NCBI GenBank assembly: GCA_963697355.1
Contig: CAVONV010000033.1
Span: 1-43,053 of the forward strand
Direction: 5' to 3'
Origin: CAVONV01 sp963697355
GTDB taxonomy: Bacteria; Acidobacteriota; Vicinamibacteria; Marinacidobacterales; DATDRI01
DNA length: 43,053 nucleotides
A program made the position numbers and the translations under genes. Each line of letters opens with the position of its first letter. The first letter of the stretch is position 1. The notes under the pieces are model-generated. The model did not search any database and was not told where the DNA came from. It saw nothing but the letters and a program-made list of their open reading frames with translations. This document shows positions 7,732 through 16,125 of the stretch, one piece after another.

Positions 7732-8448
7732 ATGAAGCATTCATTTTTGGTCACTGTGGTCTCGTGTCTCCTCGTTACGTTGGTAGCGCAGGCAAAGTCG
7801 TTTGAAGAAGATGTCATCCCCACCTCCTCCGGTGATTTGAAAATCACATTTCTCGGCCACGGCACGTTGATGTTTACGTTCGGTGAGAAAATCATCCATG
7901 TGGACCCATTCTCACAGGTCGCTGATTACACCCAGTTGCCCAAGGCGGATCTCATTCTAGTAACGCACGAACATGGGGATCACTTCGATTTGAAGGTCAT
8001 CGAGATGATCACAAAAGACGGAACGGAGCTCGTCTTGACGAAGACTTGCAGTGAGGAGGCGAGCGGCGGCAAGGTGATGGCGAACGGAGATGTCGAGACG
8101 ATAGCCGGTTTTCGAATCGAAGCCGTCCCTGCTTACAATCTTGCGCAGCCGTTCCACCCTAAAGGAGTGGGGAACGGATACGTGATCACTTTGGGCGACA
8201 AACGTGTCTACGTTGCCGGCGATACGGAGAACACACCTGAGATGAAGGTCCTCGAAGACATTGATGTGGCCTTCTTACCCATGAATCTTCCTTACACCAT
8301 GACGCCGGAAATGGTGGCCGATGCAGCCAAAACCTTTCAACCCAAGATCCTGTATCCGTACCATTTTGGGAGTACGGATACGGAAGAGCTTCTGGCTTTG
8401 ATGAAGGACGAGGCGGGAATCGAAGTCCGGATCCGCGATATGAAATGA
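7732..8448 (+). CDS. Exported MBL-fold metal-dependent hydrolase (UlaG-like)
   Basis: 238 residues with a signal peptide (residues 1-21, ending AQAKS). The THEHGDHFD motif at 78-86 is the HxHxDH signature of metallo-beta-lactamase fold hydrolases. The compact size, early ITFLGHGTLMF strand and VDPFSQ motif match the UlaG-like branch of metal-dependent hydrolases. Further ligands are likely in VAGDTENTPE (Asp) and YPYHFGS (His). Family members act on lactones, phosphodiesters or related substrates; the substrate here cannot be deduced. GGAGGA lies about 9 nt before ATG 7732. The gene ends in front of an octamer-repeat hairpin shared with the convergent gene. Confidence 0.85.
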   Translation: MKHSFLVTVVSCLLVTLVAQAKSFEEDVIPTSSGDLKITFLGHGTLMFTFGEKIIHVDPFSQVADYTQLPKADLILVTHEHGDHFDLKVIEMITKDGTELVLTKTCSEEASGGKVMANGDVETIAGFRIEAVPAYNLAQPFHPKGVGNGYVITLGDKRVYVAGDTENTPEMKVLEDIDVAFLPMNLPYTMTPEMVADAAKTFQPKILYPYHFGSTDTEELLALMKDEAGIEVRIRDMK

Positions 8449-8464
8449 ACACGAGCCCCACATC

Positions 8465-8558
8465 AGCTAGAACTCGAGAACTCAAGTACTCGAGCACTCA
8501 AGGAAAAGACTCTTTCTGGGTACTTGGGTACTTGGGTACTTGAGTACTTGATTTCCTG
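8465..8558. repeat. Octamer array R1, two complementary arms (candidate bidirectional terminator)
   Basis: The left arm reads as degenerate octamers ACTCGAGA, ACTCAAGT, ACTCGAGC, ACTCAAGG. The right arm reads GTACTTGG twice then GTACTTGA twice. The arms are partly complementary, so the transcript can fold into a long imperfect hairpin in either direction. It fills the gap between convergent genes and touches the stop of the minus-strand gene. The 28 nt at 8465-8492 recur exactly at 40452-40479. Confidence 0.75.
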
Positions 8559-9782
8559 TTACTGCGACCGTCCGCGAGCTGCGATAGGCCATATTTCTTC
8601 GACAGTCTCTCCGCGGAAAGGGTAGTAGTGATCGTAGAGGTTGACCGTCGGATCGCAATGGGAGGCAATGAGCAGTACCTTGTCTCCCAGCTTGATATCC
8701 CGAGACGGGTTCTTGAGTTGTAGAACGCCGTGCTCATCTCCTCCAAAGGAATAGCTCACGCCTTGAATATCCAACAGCTGGGGAGGCTCTTTGTCGGTAG
8801 CGAAGGCTTTGATGCCGGCATCGATAGTGATCCGTCCCTTGACGGGTTGGCTGATGGCGGTGGCTAGGACGAGAAGAGAAGGTTTGAAGTCGTCGAAGAC
8901 CGTACCTTGCTTGCCGCCGACGTTGCGGTAGTTCACGTCCATGAAGAGGTAGGACCCCACCTGGACATCGGTTACTCCATCGATGTCGCAGTCGACGTTG
9001 TAGGTTCCGGTGCCACCCACGCTAAAAACCGGCACGTCGTAGCCCGCTTTCTGAGCGCGATGGCGGACCTCGAGTGCTCTTGCGAGAGTACCCTCCGATG
9101 AACGCTTGCGATACTTCCAGCCCACCTTGTGTTGGAGGTGACCTCCATAGGCTTGAATCCCTGCCAATCGCAATGACTTACTCTTGCCGATGAGCTCGAT
9201 GAGTTCTACGGCCGGGTCACCCATCTCGATCCCGGTACGGTCCGTTCCGACGTTCAGGTCAACGTAGACGCCGAGCTCGAGTCCGGCGGCTTCAGCCGCT
9301 CGGTTGAGGTCTTCCACGTTCGCCGGCTGGTCGACCACGATGTGGAGGTCAGCGCTCCTTTCGGCTAAGCGGATGACCCTGGCAATCTTGTCGATGGTCA
9401 CGACGGGAGAGGTTACGAGAATCTTCTCGATACCCGAATCCACCATGACTTCGGCTTCGCTCACCTTGGCCGTGCAAATTCCGACGGCACCGAGCTCCAA
9501 TTGTCGCTTGGCGATCAAGGGGCATTTGTGGGTTTTGGTATGCGGTCGGATGCCAGCTTTCTTGTCCCGATAGAAATCCGCCATTTTCTTCAGATTGGCT
9601 TCCATGCCGTCCAAATCAATGAGAAGAGCAGGTGTCGGTAAATCCCAAAGATTCCTGGGTTCCGGGAGTCGCACCGGCGAGACCTCCTTTGCACTGACTT
9701 TCGCGCCGCTCATCAAGCTCATGCCTACCGTTCCTCCTGCCGCCAACCCAAGAAAGCTACGTCTAGTGACTCTTGTGCTCAC
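8559..9782 (-). CDS. Tat-exported PLP enzyme of the DSD1 / D-threonine aldolase family
   Basis: 407 residues from GTG 9782, preceded by a near-perfect Shine-Dalgarno (GGGAGGTGA). TRRSFLGLAAGG at the N-terminus is a Tat signal. The alanine-racemase-type N-terminal barrel begins at LPTPALLIDLDGM; Lys83 in PHTKTHKCP is the expected PLP Schiff-base lysine. The C-terminal domain carries ASHCDPTVNLYD, the His/Asp metal site of D-threonine aldolase and D-serine dehydratase (DSD1). Likely reaction: retro-aldol cleavage of D-threonine-like beta-hydroxy-D-amino acids, or D-serine dehydration. The precise substrate is unresolved. Export suggests processing of D-amino acids in the periplasm. Confidence 0.87.
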   Translation of the reverse strand: MSTRVTRRSFLGLAAGGTVGMSLMSGAKVSAKEVSPVRLPEPRNLWDLPTPALLIDLDGMEANLKKMADFYRDKKAGIRPHTKTHKCPLIAKRQLELGAVGICTAKVSEAEVMVDSGIEKILVTSPVVTIDKIARVIRLAERSADLHIVVDQPANVEDLNRAAEAAGLELGVYVDLNVGTDRTGIEMGDPAVELIELIGKSKSLRLAGIQAYGGHLQHKVGWKYRKRSSEGTLARALEVRHRAQKAGYDVPVFSVGGTGTYNVDCDIDGVTDVQVGSYLFMDVNYRNVGGKQGTVFDDFKPSLLVLATAISQPVKGRITIDAGIKAFATDKEPPQLLDIQGVSYSFGGDEHGVLQLKNPSRDIKLGDKVLLIASHCDPTVNLYDHYYPFRGETVEEIWPIAARGRSQ

Positions 9783-9839
9783 GCGTCACCTCCCTTAAAA
9801 GACGGAGGTAGATTAGCACATGACAGCAAACGGCGAGTG

Positions 9840-9960
9840 AACTCAAGGAATCAAGAAATCATGAAATCAGGAATTCAAGAAGCTTGTTGCACGATTACTT
9901 CCGGAAGGTTTCGAAATGGGGATTCTTGAATTCTTGAGTTCCTGAGTTCTTGATTTCGTT
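9840..9960. repeat. Octamer array R2, two complementary arms
   Basis: The left arm (9841-9880) reads ACTCAAGG, AATCAAGA, AATCATGA, AATCAGGA, ATTCAAGA. The right arm (9919-9958) reads ATTCTTGA twice, GTTCCTGA, GTTCTTGA. About 40 nt of unrelated sequence separates them. The arms are complementary in register and could form a stem of over 30 bp. The array directly follows the end of the c-di-GMP operon and may terminate it. Confidence 0.75.
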
Positions 9961-9963
9961 CCA

Positions 9964-11022
9964 CTAACTTGACGTCAAACTCTCGATTTCCGAACTCGGC
10001 GCGTCGTCTTCGTCCGGTTCATCGGAGGGCTGCATGTGATGAACCCCTCCGATGTGGTTGTCGGAGCTCGAGTCCGAGGGAAAGTCCCCCCAACAACAGA
10101 CCGTGTTTTTCCCTCTAGCTTTGGCTTCGTAAAGGGCTCTGTCGGCGTGTTCGAGGACTATTTCGGCTGTGTCCCCATCCTTGGGAAAGGATGCCACGCC
10201 TATGCTGGCTGTGATACCGGGGTAGTCCGCATCACAACGAAGTCTGAGGACTTCGATCTCGTGACGGAGTCTTTCGGCGAGAACCCGAGCAGAGGGCTTC
10301 GGTGTCTCCGGACAGATCACGACGAACTCGTCGCCGCCAACGCGGGATGGAATGTCGATGCGGCGTAGACTCGTGTTCAGATACTCGCCTAGTTGCTGGA
10401 GTACTTGCCCTCCAGAGAGATGGCCGTAGCGGTTATTGACTTCTCTCAAACCATCGAGATCCATGAAGATTAGAGAGTAGTGGCGGACGAAGCGCTCAGC
10501 GCGGGAATGCTCTGTTTCCAGGGCACGGTTGAAGAAACGCAAGTTGTAGAGACAGGTCAAGTCATCTCTAACTACTAATTCACGAAGCTGGCTCAACTCA
10601 CTTCTAGCCCGCTTTAGTTGGCGATGTGACTCGCGATCGTTGGCATTGAAATTCCCGGCTGCTTCCAGCGCGTCGAGCGCCGCGGAAACCTGGGCAGCCA
10701 CCCCACGACCTTTGATCAATCTTCCTTCCGCCATTTCCTTCGAGCGCGGCCGTTGATTTGTGTGCAGCAAGAACACCACAAAGTTGGTGGACCGCCGCAG
10801 CTCGTGGAGAGACCGGAGAAGCTTTCGCACCGTGGTGGTCACTCTCTCCGCATCCACGATCACCATCACCGGATCCAAATCAGCCACCTTGGGGATCGTG
10901 GTCTGAAACATCGGTTCCCAGAGCAATGGATGTCCTAGGTTCGAGAGGTCCCGACCCATTACGCCACGGGGCAAACCGGTCCGACTCAGCCACAGAATGG
11001 GTCGTTTGTTTTTGCTCTTCAT
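9964..11022 (-). CDS. GGDEF-domain diguanylate cyclase
   Basis: 352 residues. The C-terminal GGDEF domain (about 145-320) begins DDLTCLYNLRFFN and has an intact GGDEF active site at 229-233. An inhibitory I-site RxxD (Arg220-Asp223) lies exactly five residues upstream, so product inhibition is likely. The N-terminal 115 residues (PVMVIVDAERVTT, FVVFLLHT) look like a degenerate receiver-like domain with no clear phospho-acceptor. The acidic, serine-rich tail (about 325-352) is probably disordered. It synthesises c-di-GMP from two GTP in the cytoplasm. It is last in a three-gene operon, 3 nt after the HD-GYP stop, so a cyclase and a phosphodiesterase are co-expressed. Confidence 0.92.
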   Translation of the reverse strand: MKSKNKRPILWLSRTGLPRGVMGRDLSNLGHPLLWEPMFQTTIPKVADLDPVMVIVDAERVTTTVRKLLRSLHELRRSTNFVVFLLHTNQRPRSKEMAEGRLIKGRGVAAQVSAALDALEAAGNFNANDRESHRQLKRARSELSQLRELVVRDDLTCLYNLRFFNRALETEHSRAERFVRHYSLIFMDLDGLREVNNRYGHLSGGQVLQQLGEYLNTSLRRIDIPSRVGGDEFVVICPETPKPSARVLAERLRHEIEVLRLRCDADYPGITASIGVASFPKDGDTAEIVLEHADRALYEAKARGKNTVCCWGDFPSDSSSDNHIGGVHHMQPSDEPDEDDAPSSEIESLTSS

Positions 11023-11025
11023 TCT

Positions 11026-12483
11026 TCAGATCGCGTAGTGAGCAGCGTTGATATCGTACACCTCCGGGTCCACGCACTTTACGACGCCGCGGTGGCTTTG
11101 ATCGGGCTGACTCAAATCGACGAGCACCGCATCTTGCATGATCTTGTTGGCATCCGTGACGACCTTGATCTTTGGTTGGTCCACCCTTTCAGGATCTGGG
11201 TTGGACTCGACCACCACCGCCAGCTCCCCCGTGGTCAGAAGGACCGTGGAGCCGATGGGGAAGATACCCATGCAGTTGATGAAAGCCTTGACGAGCAGGG
11301 GGTCGTATCGCTGCCCGCTTGCTTTTTGCAGTACTGCCATAGCCTCGTCGGGTAAGAATTTCTTCTGATAGATCCTCCGCGTTGTCATGGCATCGAAAGT
11401 ATCTACGATGGCCGTGATGCGTGCATAGAGGGTCTGCCGTCGCCGTATGCGCATATTGGGGTAACCCTTGCCGTCCGTTCCCAGGTGATGTTGCATGGCG
11501 GTGTAGATACGGCCGAGGGTCCCATAGTCTTGTTCAATCAAAGGGAACAAGGTGCGTGCGGCATAGACGGTGTGGTTGCCCATGAGAGCCCACTCTTCCT
11601 CGGTGAGAGGGCCCTCCTTGTTGAGAACTTCCAATGGGATATGGAGCTTTCCCATATCGTGATAAAGAGCGCAGAGTCCCAGCAAAGCCAGGTCTTGTCT
11701 TCTCAGTCCCAGGCGTTGGCCGAAGGCAATTGCCAGAATGCACACGTTGACCATGTGGTTGAAGGTGTAGTCATCGTGGCCTTTGACCGATGCCATTCCG
11801 GCTAGAGAAAACCCATCTCCTTCCTCGTAGCTCATATCCACCAATCGTTGGACCGTACGCTTGGCCTGGCGAACGTTGATTTGCGCTGGAGAATCGAAGT
11901 TGGCCATTGATTCCCGAATGAAATCCAAGGCCTGCTGATAGGCTTGTATGGCTCGTTGTCGACGATCCAGAACTTGTTCCTCGTCGAGCTTGTCTTCTTC
12001 CTCCGGTCGCGGCGGAAGGACTCTTATCTCGGTGACGCCCAGTTCATCGAGTGATTTGTTCACCACATCGTGGGCGTGCTCGCTAGGAGTGCGGACCCTT
12101 GCCAAGGCGGTCAAGAATGCGGAAATCGAAGCGGCTTTGGGTGGCCTATCGACGCGGATGCCACCAAGGTTTCTTTTGGCCAACTCCTCCCACACATATT
12201 TGTAGGAATGCAAATTGCGGATTTCCATGCGCATCCGAACCGTGTTGGCGTAGAACTCCTGGCCTGACCGCTCCAAGCGGAAGCCATGTTCGGTCGCCAC
12301 GGTCTCCCTTAGGGCGGCTTCTGCCTTGTCGAGTGGCTCGACGAACACCTCGTTGGTCAGATCGTGCAAGTAAGAATTGCGAATGAGTACCGCGAGCTGT
12401 TGAAGAACCTCTCGAGCCAAGGTGAGAAAGGCGCGGTTTTCCGGCGAAGAAGTGGCGCTCGTCGTGTCCGTGCCGCTTGTCAT
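11026..12483 (-). CDS. HD-GYP domain protein (c-di-GMP phosphodiesterase) with a shared N-terminal domain
   Basis: 485 residues. The C-terminal HD-GYP domain (about 235-410) has NH (FNHMVNV), HD (YHDMGKLHIP, 275-276) and HHLGTDGKGYP (332-342), so metal and GYP motifs are intact. Family function: hydrolysis of c-di-GMP. About 60 residues follow the domain and may form a small beta-rich tail (TVLLTTGELAVVVESNPD). The N-terminal region, about residues 15-135, resembles the N-terminus of the HEAT protein encoded immediately upstream (see findings). The start codon shares one base with the upstream gene's TGA, so translation is coupled. Confidence 0.92.
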   Translation of the reverse strand: MTSGTDTTSATSSPENRAFLTLAREVLQQLAVLIRNSYLHDLTNEVFVEPLDKAEAALRETVATEHGFRLERSGQEFYANTVRMRMEIRNLHSYKYVWEELAKRNLGGIRVDRPPKAASISAFLTALARVRTPSEHAHDVVNKSLDELGVTEIRVLPPRPEEEDKLDEEQVLDRRQRAIQAYQQALDFIRESMANFDSPAQINVRQAKRTVQRLVDMSYEEGDGFSLAGMASVKGHDDYTFNHMVNVCILAIAFGQRLGLRRQDLALLGLCALYHDMGKLHIPLEVLNKEGPLTEEEWALMGNHTVYAARTLFPLIEQDYGTLGRIYTAMQHHLGTDGKGYPNMRIRRRQTLYARITAIVDTFDAMTTRRIYQKKFLPDEAMAVLQKASGQRYDPLLVKAFINCMGIFPIGSTVLLTTGELAVVVESNPDPERVDQPKIKVVTDANKIMQDAVLVDLSQPDQSHRGVVKCVDPEVYDINAAHYAI

Positions 12484-14192
12484 CAGGTTCTTCTTTCAGA
12501 CAGTACTTTGAGGCATGCCGCCCGGACATGACGATTTCCTCTGCTCGCCATGTCTTTGAGGAGCTTTCGAGATTCAGCGGTCCCGATCATGCGGATGCCA
12601 TGCACGATGGCCTCGCAAGCTTCGCGTTGTTTGCGGGCGGCGAACCAACGGTTTTCTCTAGATTGAAGCCCTTCGGCAAACCCGCCGAGAGCTTCGTTGC
12701 CACCGATTTTGGCGACCGCCGCGCACAGGCGTCGTTTTTCTGAAAGGCTACGTTCATCGAACGCCGGATCCTTCAGTGCGCGCTCGAGGAGCGGCAGTGC
12801 CAATTCTCGTCGACCGCGACGGACCAATGTGTCTAGTGCCGCCCGGCGCACTTCGTTGTCTTCGTCACTCAAGAGATTCAGGCAAAGTCCGTCGAGCCGC
12901 TCGGTCTTGAAACGTCCAAGGACCTGTATCGTCTCGCGGCGTGTCAAAGGATCAGAAGATCTGAGGAGCCTCTCAACGAGTGGTACGGCCTGTTCTTCTG
13001 AAAAACGTGACAGGATGAATAGGAATTCCCGTAGCGACGTAGAATCCAACGCCTTCGAGCTTTGTGCCACGCGGCGTTCGAGCTCTTTGAGTGCAGCTTC
13101 GCCGTTTACGATCGCAGCCTCTGATAGGGCCCGACGATGGGCCGCGGCCCCCATCCGCCCCATCCAGTCGAAAAGAAAAGGAAGGGCTGCTTCTCCCATG
13201 AAGGCAAAGTAGGCTGTCATCTGTGGAGCTTTGATGGATCTTTCGGATTCGGCTTGTTCTAAGAACTGCTGTAGCTGCTTACGTTCCGACAAGAAACGAA
13301 CCACCCTGTCGCACATGTGCCGAACCGCCTCGGAGTTGGACATTGCCATCTCCGTGAGTCCTGTGAGGTGCTCGAGAGCCTGAGTTACCGAATCGAGGTC
13401 TCCATCCATGAGTAACCGTTTCACGATCGAAACCAGGTGTTCGGCTAACGCCTTGATTTCCTCTTCGGAGGTTTCGAGAAGAGCCAACTCGATGGCAAGC
13501 TCGACGACCGCGGGCCCGAAGGGTTCTTCCTCTTCTTTTGCAAGCTCCGCGCGAAGGCCTTCAACCTCTTCTTCTCGAAGTCGACAGGCTTCCACCGGAA
13601 GATGACGAACAGGTTGTTCGACATCTTTCACGCTCACGGCATCAGGAGGAGCGCCTGCTCCTTCCCGGCCCCCCAACGAGCCTGATGCCAATTGATCTTG
13701 TAGGCGAGGGCCGTCCGGTTCGTCCGTGAGCTCCTCGATGGCGTAGTACTTGATGGACTTGAAGTCCGCATCCCAAAAGAGCGTGACGAGGTCGTCCTGT
13801 TCGTTGGACAGTACTGCAACTCGGTTCAAGCACTTTAGAAAGGTCTGGAGCTCGGGTTCTTGGAGACCGGTCTCGAAGGTGAGCCTACGGATACCGTCTC
13901 GGAAAAGTAGGAATGCGAGGCTATCGTTCCTGTCGTCGCTTTCATAGACGACATCCTCGCCAAGAAGGATTTGGAACTCGCGGATGGTCAGGCTGAACGT
14001 CCTGACCTCATCGAGATGAGCGGAGATTTTGGAGTAAAGCTCTTTCTGGAGCCGGTCGGGGATAGCATTCTTGGCTTGATAGAGACGTCGGGCTTTCTGA
14101 GCTTTGACGAGGACCTGGAGGATCTCCCGGGTCGTCGCCGTCTCTGGAGACTCCTGCGGTTGCTCTCTTGGTAGTGCCTTCTCTACGGCCAA
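12483..14192 (-). CDS. Cytoplasmic HEAT-repeat protein, first gene of the c-di-GMP operon
   Basis: 569 residues from TTG 14192 (AGGGG about 7 nt upstream). No signal peptide. Residues about 20-155 form an alpha/beta-looking domain (SLAFLLFRDGIRRLTFETG, ELQTFLKCLNRV) similar to the N-terminus of the following HD-GYP protein. A charged linker (about 155-230) leads to an all-helical region with several HEAT-like repeats (about 390-560: PLTRRETIQVLGRF, DEDNEVRRAALDTLV, NRHVRAACLKVLSE). No catalytic motif is seen. Likely a scaffold linking or regulating the HD-GYP and GGDEF partners; this is inferred from the operon and the shared domain. Confidence 0.82.
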   Translation of the reverse strand: MAVEKALPREQPQESPETATTREILQVLVKAQKARRLYQAKNAIPDRLQKELYSKISAHLDEVRTFSLTIREFQILLGEDVVYESDDRNDSLAFLLFRDGIRRLTFETGLQEPELQTFLKCLNRVAVLSNEQDDLVTLFWDADFKSIKYYAIEELTDEPDGPRLQDQLASGSLGGREGAGAPPDAVSVKDVEQPVRHLPVEACRLREEEVEGLRAELAKEEEEPFGPAVVELAIELALLETSEEEIKALAEHLVSIVKRLLMDGDLDSVTQALEHLTGLTEMAMSNSEAVRHMCDRVVRFLSERKQLQQFLEQAESERSIKAPQMTAYFAFMGEAALPFLFDWMGRMGAAAHRRALSEAAIVNGEAALKELERRVAQSSKALDSTSLREFLFILSRFSEEQAVPLVERLLRSSDPLTRRETIQVLGRFKTERLDGLCLNLLSDEDNEVRRAALDTLVRRGRRELALPLLERALKDPAFDERSLSEKRRLCAAVAKIGGNEALGGFAEGLQSRENRWFAARKQREACEAIVHGIRMIGTAESRKLLKDMASRGNRHVRAACLKVLSERRT

Positions 14193-14212
14193 ACAGCACC
14201 CCTAGGGACCGT

Positions 14213-14228
14213 GAAGCGATATCGCTTC
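14213..14228. promoter_or_regulatory. 16-nt perfect palindrome upstream of the c-di-GMP operon
   Basis: GAAGCGATATCGCTTC lies 20 nt upstream of the TTG start of the HEAT gene, downstream of the candidate promoter. It could be an operator or a small 5'-UTR hairpin. A perfect 16-mer palindrome is expected about once by chance in this window, so only its position supports it. Confidence 0.35.
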
Positions 14229-14319
14229 CGGGCCGTGGGCCTCCACCGATGCTCTTTCTCCAAAGACACATCGATTGCGGCGTCCGGGAGTAAATCACAA
14301 AAATGACTGTATTTTGACT

Positions 14320-14348
14320 ATTGTATCATCGGCTGGCGATTCAGTCGA
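14320..14348 (-). promoter_or_regulatory. Candidate promoter of the c-di-GMP operon
   Basis: On the minus strand, TCGACT (14348-14343) is followed after 17 nt by TACAAT (14325-14320), five of six matches to the -10 consensus. The -35 overlaps the stop of the upstream transporter gene. The leader would be about 120 nt. Confidence 0.35.
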
Positions 14349-15309
14349 TGTCGGCTGTGGCCCTTTCGACAACCCTTCCCTTCACGGTTTCTTTGCCATT
14401 TGCCTCGGTCGGTGTAACTGAGACCCTGTGGAGGTGAACGGCCAAGGCGGTCCCGGCCACGACGAGCGCAGCACCCGTAAGCGTGCGTAGGGTCATGGGC
14501 TCACCTCTCAACGTACCGACCACAACCGCCACCAGGGGGATAACATAGGCTATTAGCGCCAATCGCTTGGCAGGTAGGTGCGCCAATAGCCAGAAGTAGA
14601 GGGTGAAAGTGATGACGGAGCCGAAAATGGCGAGGTAGAGCAGGGCTCCGATGGAGGACATGTTCCAATTGAAGCTTTGTCCCTTCTCGAAGGCAACCGC
14701 CAGCGCGCCCATGATGCCTGCGGTAATGCCCATCGGTACGGCTGAAAGGGAAAAAGGGTGCACGCCTTCTCCCCAGCGTTTGACGGTGACGGTAGCGATG
14801 GCTGCCGCCAGTGGTGAGAACAGCATGACCAGGGCAGCCAGACGTACTTGTTCTCCTCCGAGCGCATGGAAATCCTCGGAGAAGATGACTCCGACGCCAA
14901 CGAATCCAAGTGAAATGCCAATGATTTCAGCACGATTGAGGGATTCGGAAGGAAGCGCCAAGTGAGCCAGCAGTGCCACGAACAGGGGATTGGTGGCAAA
15001 CAAGATTGCAGCTAAGCCGGACGGGACCCACTGTTCGCTCCAATAAACCACACCGTAGGAAACGCAAAAAGCCAGCAAACCGTTGACCCACCACAGTCGT
15101 TTTTCCCTTCGAGTTGTTCCCAGTTTGATGTTCAAGGCGCGAGCGAGAACCAAGAGGATTGCGGCTGCGATGCCGAAGCGGAGAGCCACTCCGCCAAAAG
15201 GTGGCATGCTCTCGAGTCCAATCTGAATGACGGCCCAAGTCGTGCCCCAGATCAAACACAACGCAACGAGAGCCACGGCGATGAGAAGTCTGCTCGGTGG
15301 ATTCATCAT
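14341..15309 (-). CDS. EamA/DMT-superfamily transporter
   Basis: 322 residues from ATG 15309; 15306 is an equally possible start. The frame is open much further upstream (to 15744), but that part overlaps the divergent sigma factor gene and is not membrane-like. About ten hydrophobic helices are arranged as two EamA halves: the first starts LLIAVALVALCLIWGTTWAVIQIG with the typical WG motif, the second near RLAALVMLFSPLAAAIATV. The inner-membrane drug/metabolite exporter family includes amino-acid and metabolite exporters; the substrate is unknown. A hydrophilic tail of about 30 residues ends the protein. The RBS is weak. Confidence 0.9.
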   Translation of the reverse strand: MMNPPSRLLIAVALVALCLIWGTTWAVIQIGLESMPPFGGVALRFGIAAAILLVLARALNIKLGTTRREKRLWWVNGLLAFCVSYGVVYWSEQWVPSGLAAILFATNPLFVALLAHLALPSESLNRAEIIGISLGFVGVGVIFSEDFHALGGEQVRLAALVMLFSPLAAAIATVTVKRWGEGVHPFSLSAVPMGITAGIMGALAVAFEKGQSFNWNMSSIGALLYLAIFGSVITFTLYFWLLAHLPAKRLALIAYVIPLVAVVVGTLRGEPMTLRTLTGAALVVAGTALAVHLHRVSVTPTEANGKETVKGRVVERATADID

Positions 15310-15474
15310 GCTGGTGCGCTCATTGACCAGTATAGACCCCGGAATGAATGCGTGGGAAAAACGGCGGCTAATTTTCCATTTAAAGGATGCAGGCAAAGCC
15401 CGCAGGGGGCAGCCGCCGCAGCTCTCGGGAGAAACGGGTGTAACATATGATTCGGCGCCGGCCTCAAGCTCACC

Positions 15475-16071
15475 ATGAAAAGTCGCGAAAAAAGCTCTAC
15501 TAAGGACCTCGAGCTCCTGCGCGCTGCGGCGAACGGAGACCAAGACGCCTTTCGTCATCTCGTGGAAGCTCACCAGAACAAAGTGCTGCGTATTTGTTTT
15601 GGGTTTGTGAGGGACCTCGTGGAGGCGGAGGATGTGGCACAAGAGGTTTTCTTCAAGGTCTACGTCAGCGCGGGCAGTTTTCGTGGCCGCTCCACGGTCT
15701 CCACGTGGTTGTATCGAATCGCAGTCAACTGTTGTCTCAACCACATTCGCAAGCTCAAATCCCGAGCGTGGTTGCCATGGACGAGCCAGCGATTCGATAG
15801 TCCGGAGATGCTCGAGCAGTTACCCAGTGAACAAGAACCCGCGGATGCCCTTCTCGAGCGCAACGAGCGACGAAAGATGCTCCGGCAGGCGCTCAACAGA
15901 CTTCCCACCAACCAAAGAGTGGCCTTTACGTTGCACGGCGTCGAGGGCTTTTCTTACGAAGAGATCGCCCGGATCATGGACTGCTCTTACTCGGCTGTTG
16001 AATCGCGCATCCATCGGGCTAAGTTGAACTTAAGAAAGTACATAGCACGTGCCATCAAGGGAAGAAAATAA
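15475..16071 (+). CDS. ECF sigma factor (RpoE-like)
   Basis: 198 residues. Sigma region 2 (about 15-85) includes DAFRHLVEAHQNKVLRICFGFV, DVAQEVFFKVY and STWLYRIAVNCCLNHIRK. Region 4 (about 130-190) includes LRQALNRLPTNQRVAFTLHGVEGFSYEEIA and a helix-turn-helix ending SAVESRIHRAKLNLRKYI. Regions 1.1 and 3 are absent, as in ECF factors. It redirects RNA polymerase to stress promoters. A zinc-binding membrane anti-sigma factor follows, then Spy/CpxP-like and CusF-like genes, so the likely trigger is periplasmic metal or misfolded protein. No good Shine-Dalgarno precedes ATG 15475. Confidence 0.93.
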   Translation: MKSREKSSTKDLELLRAAANGDQDAFRHLVEAHQNKVLRICFGFVRDLVEAEDVAQEVFFKVYVSAGSFRGRSTVSTWLYRIAVNCCLNHIRKLKSRAWLPWTSQRFDSPEMLEQLPSEQEPADALLERNERRKMLRQALNRLPTNQRVAFTLHGVEGFSYEEIARIMDCSYSAVESRIHRAKLNLRKYIARAIKGRK

Positions 16072-16125
16072 ACCGAAAGTTTGGATGCCGGTGACGTGTC
16101 TAATGGTGTGAAAGGACTTCGAGAT

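Noticed and set aside
15380..15474. Riboswitch-like G/C-rich leader before the sigma factor gene
   Set aside because: Words such as GGCAAAGCCCGC are suggestive, but no known consensus fits.
15310..15744. N-terminal extension of the EamA transporter frame
   Set aside because: It overlaps the divergent sigma factor gene and lacks membrane character; the methionines at 15306/15309 precede the first helix of the family.
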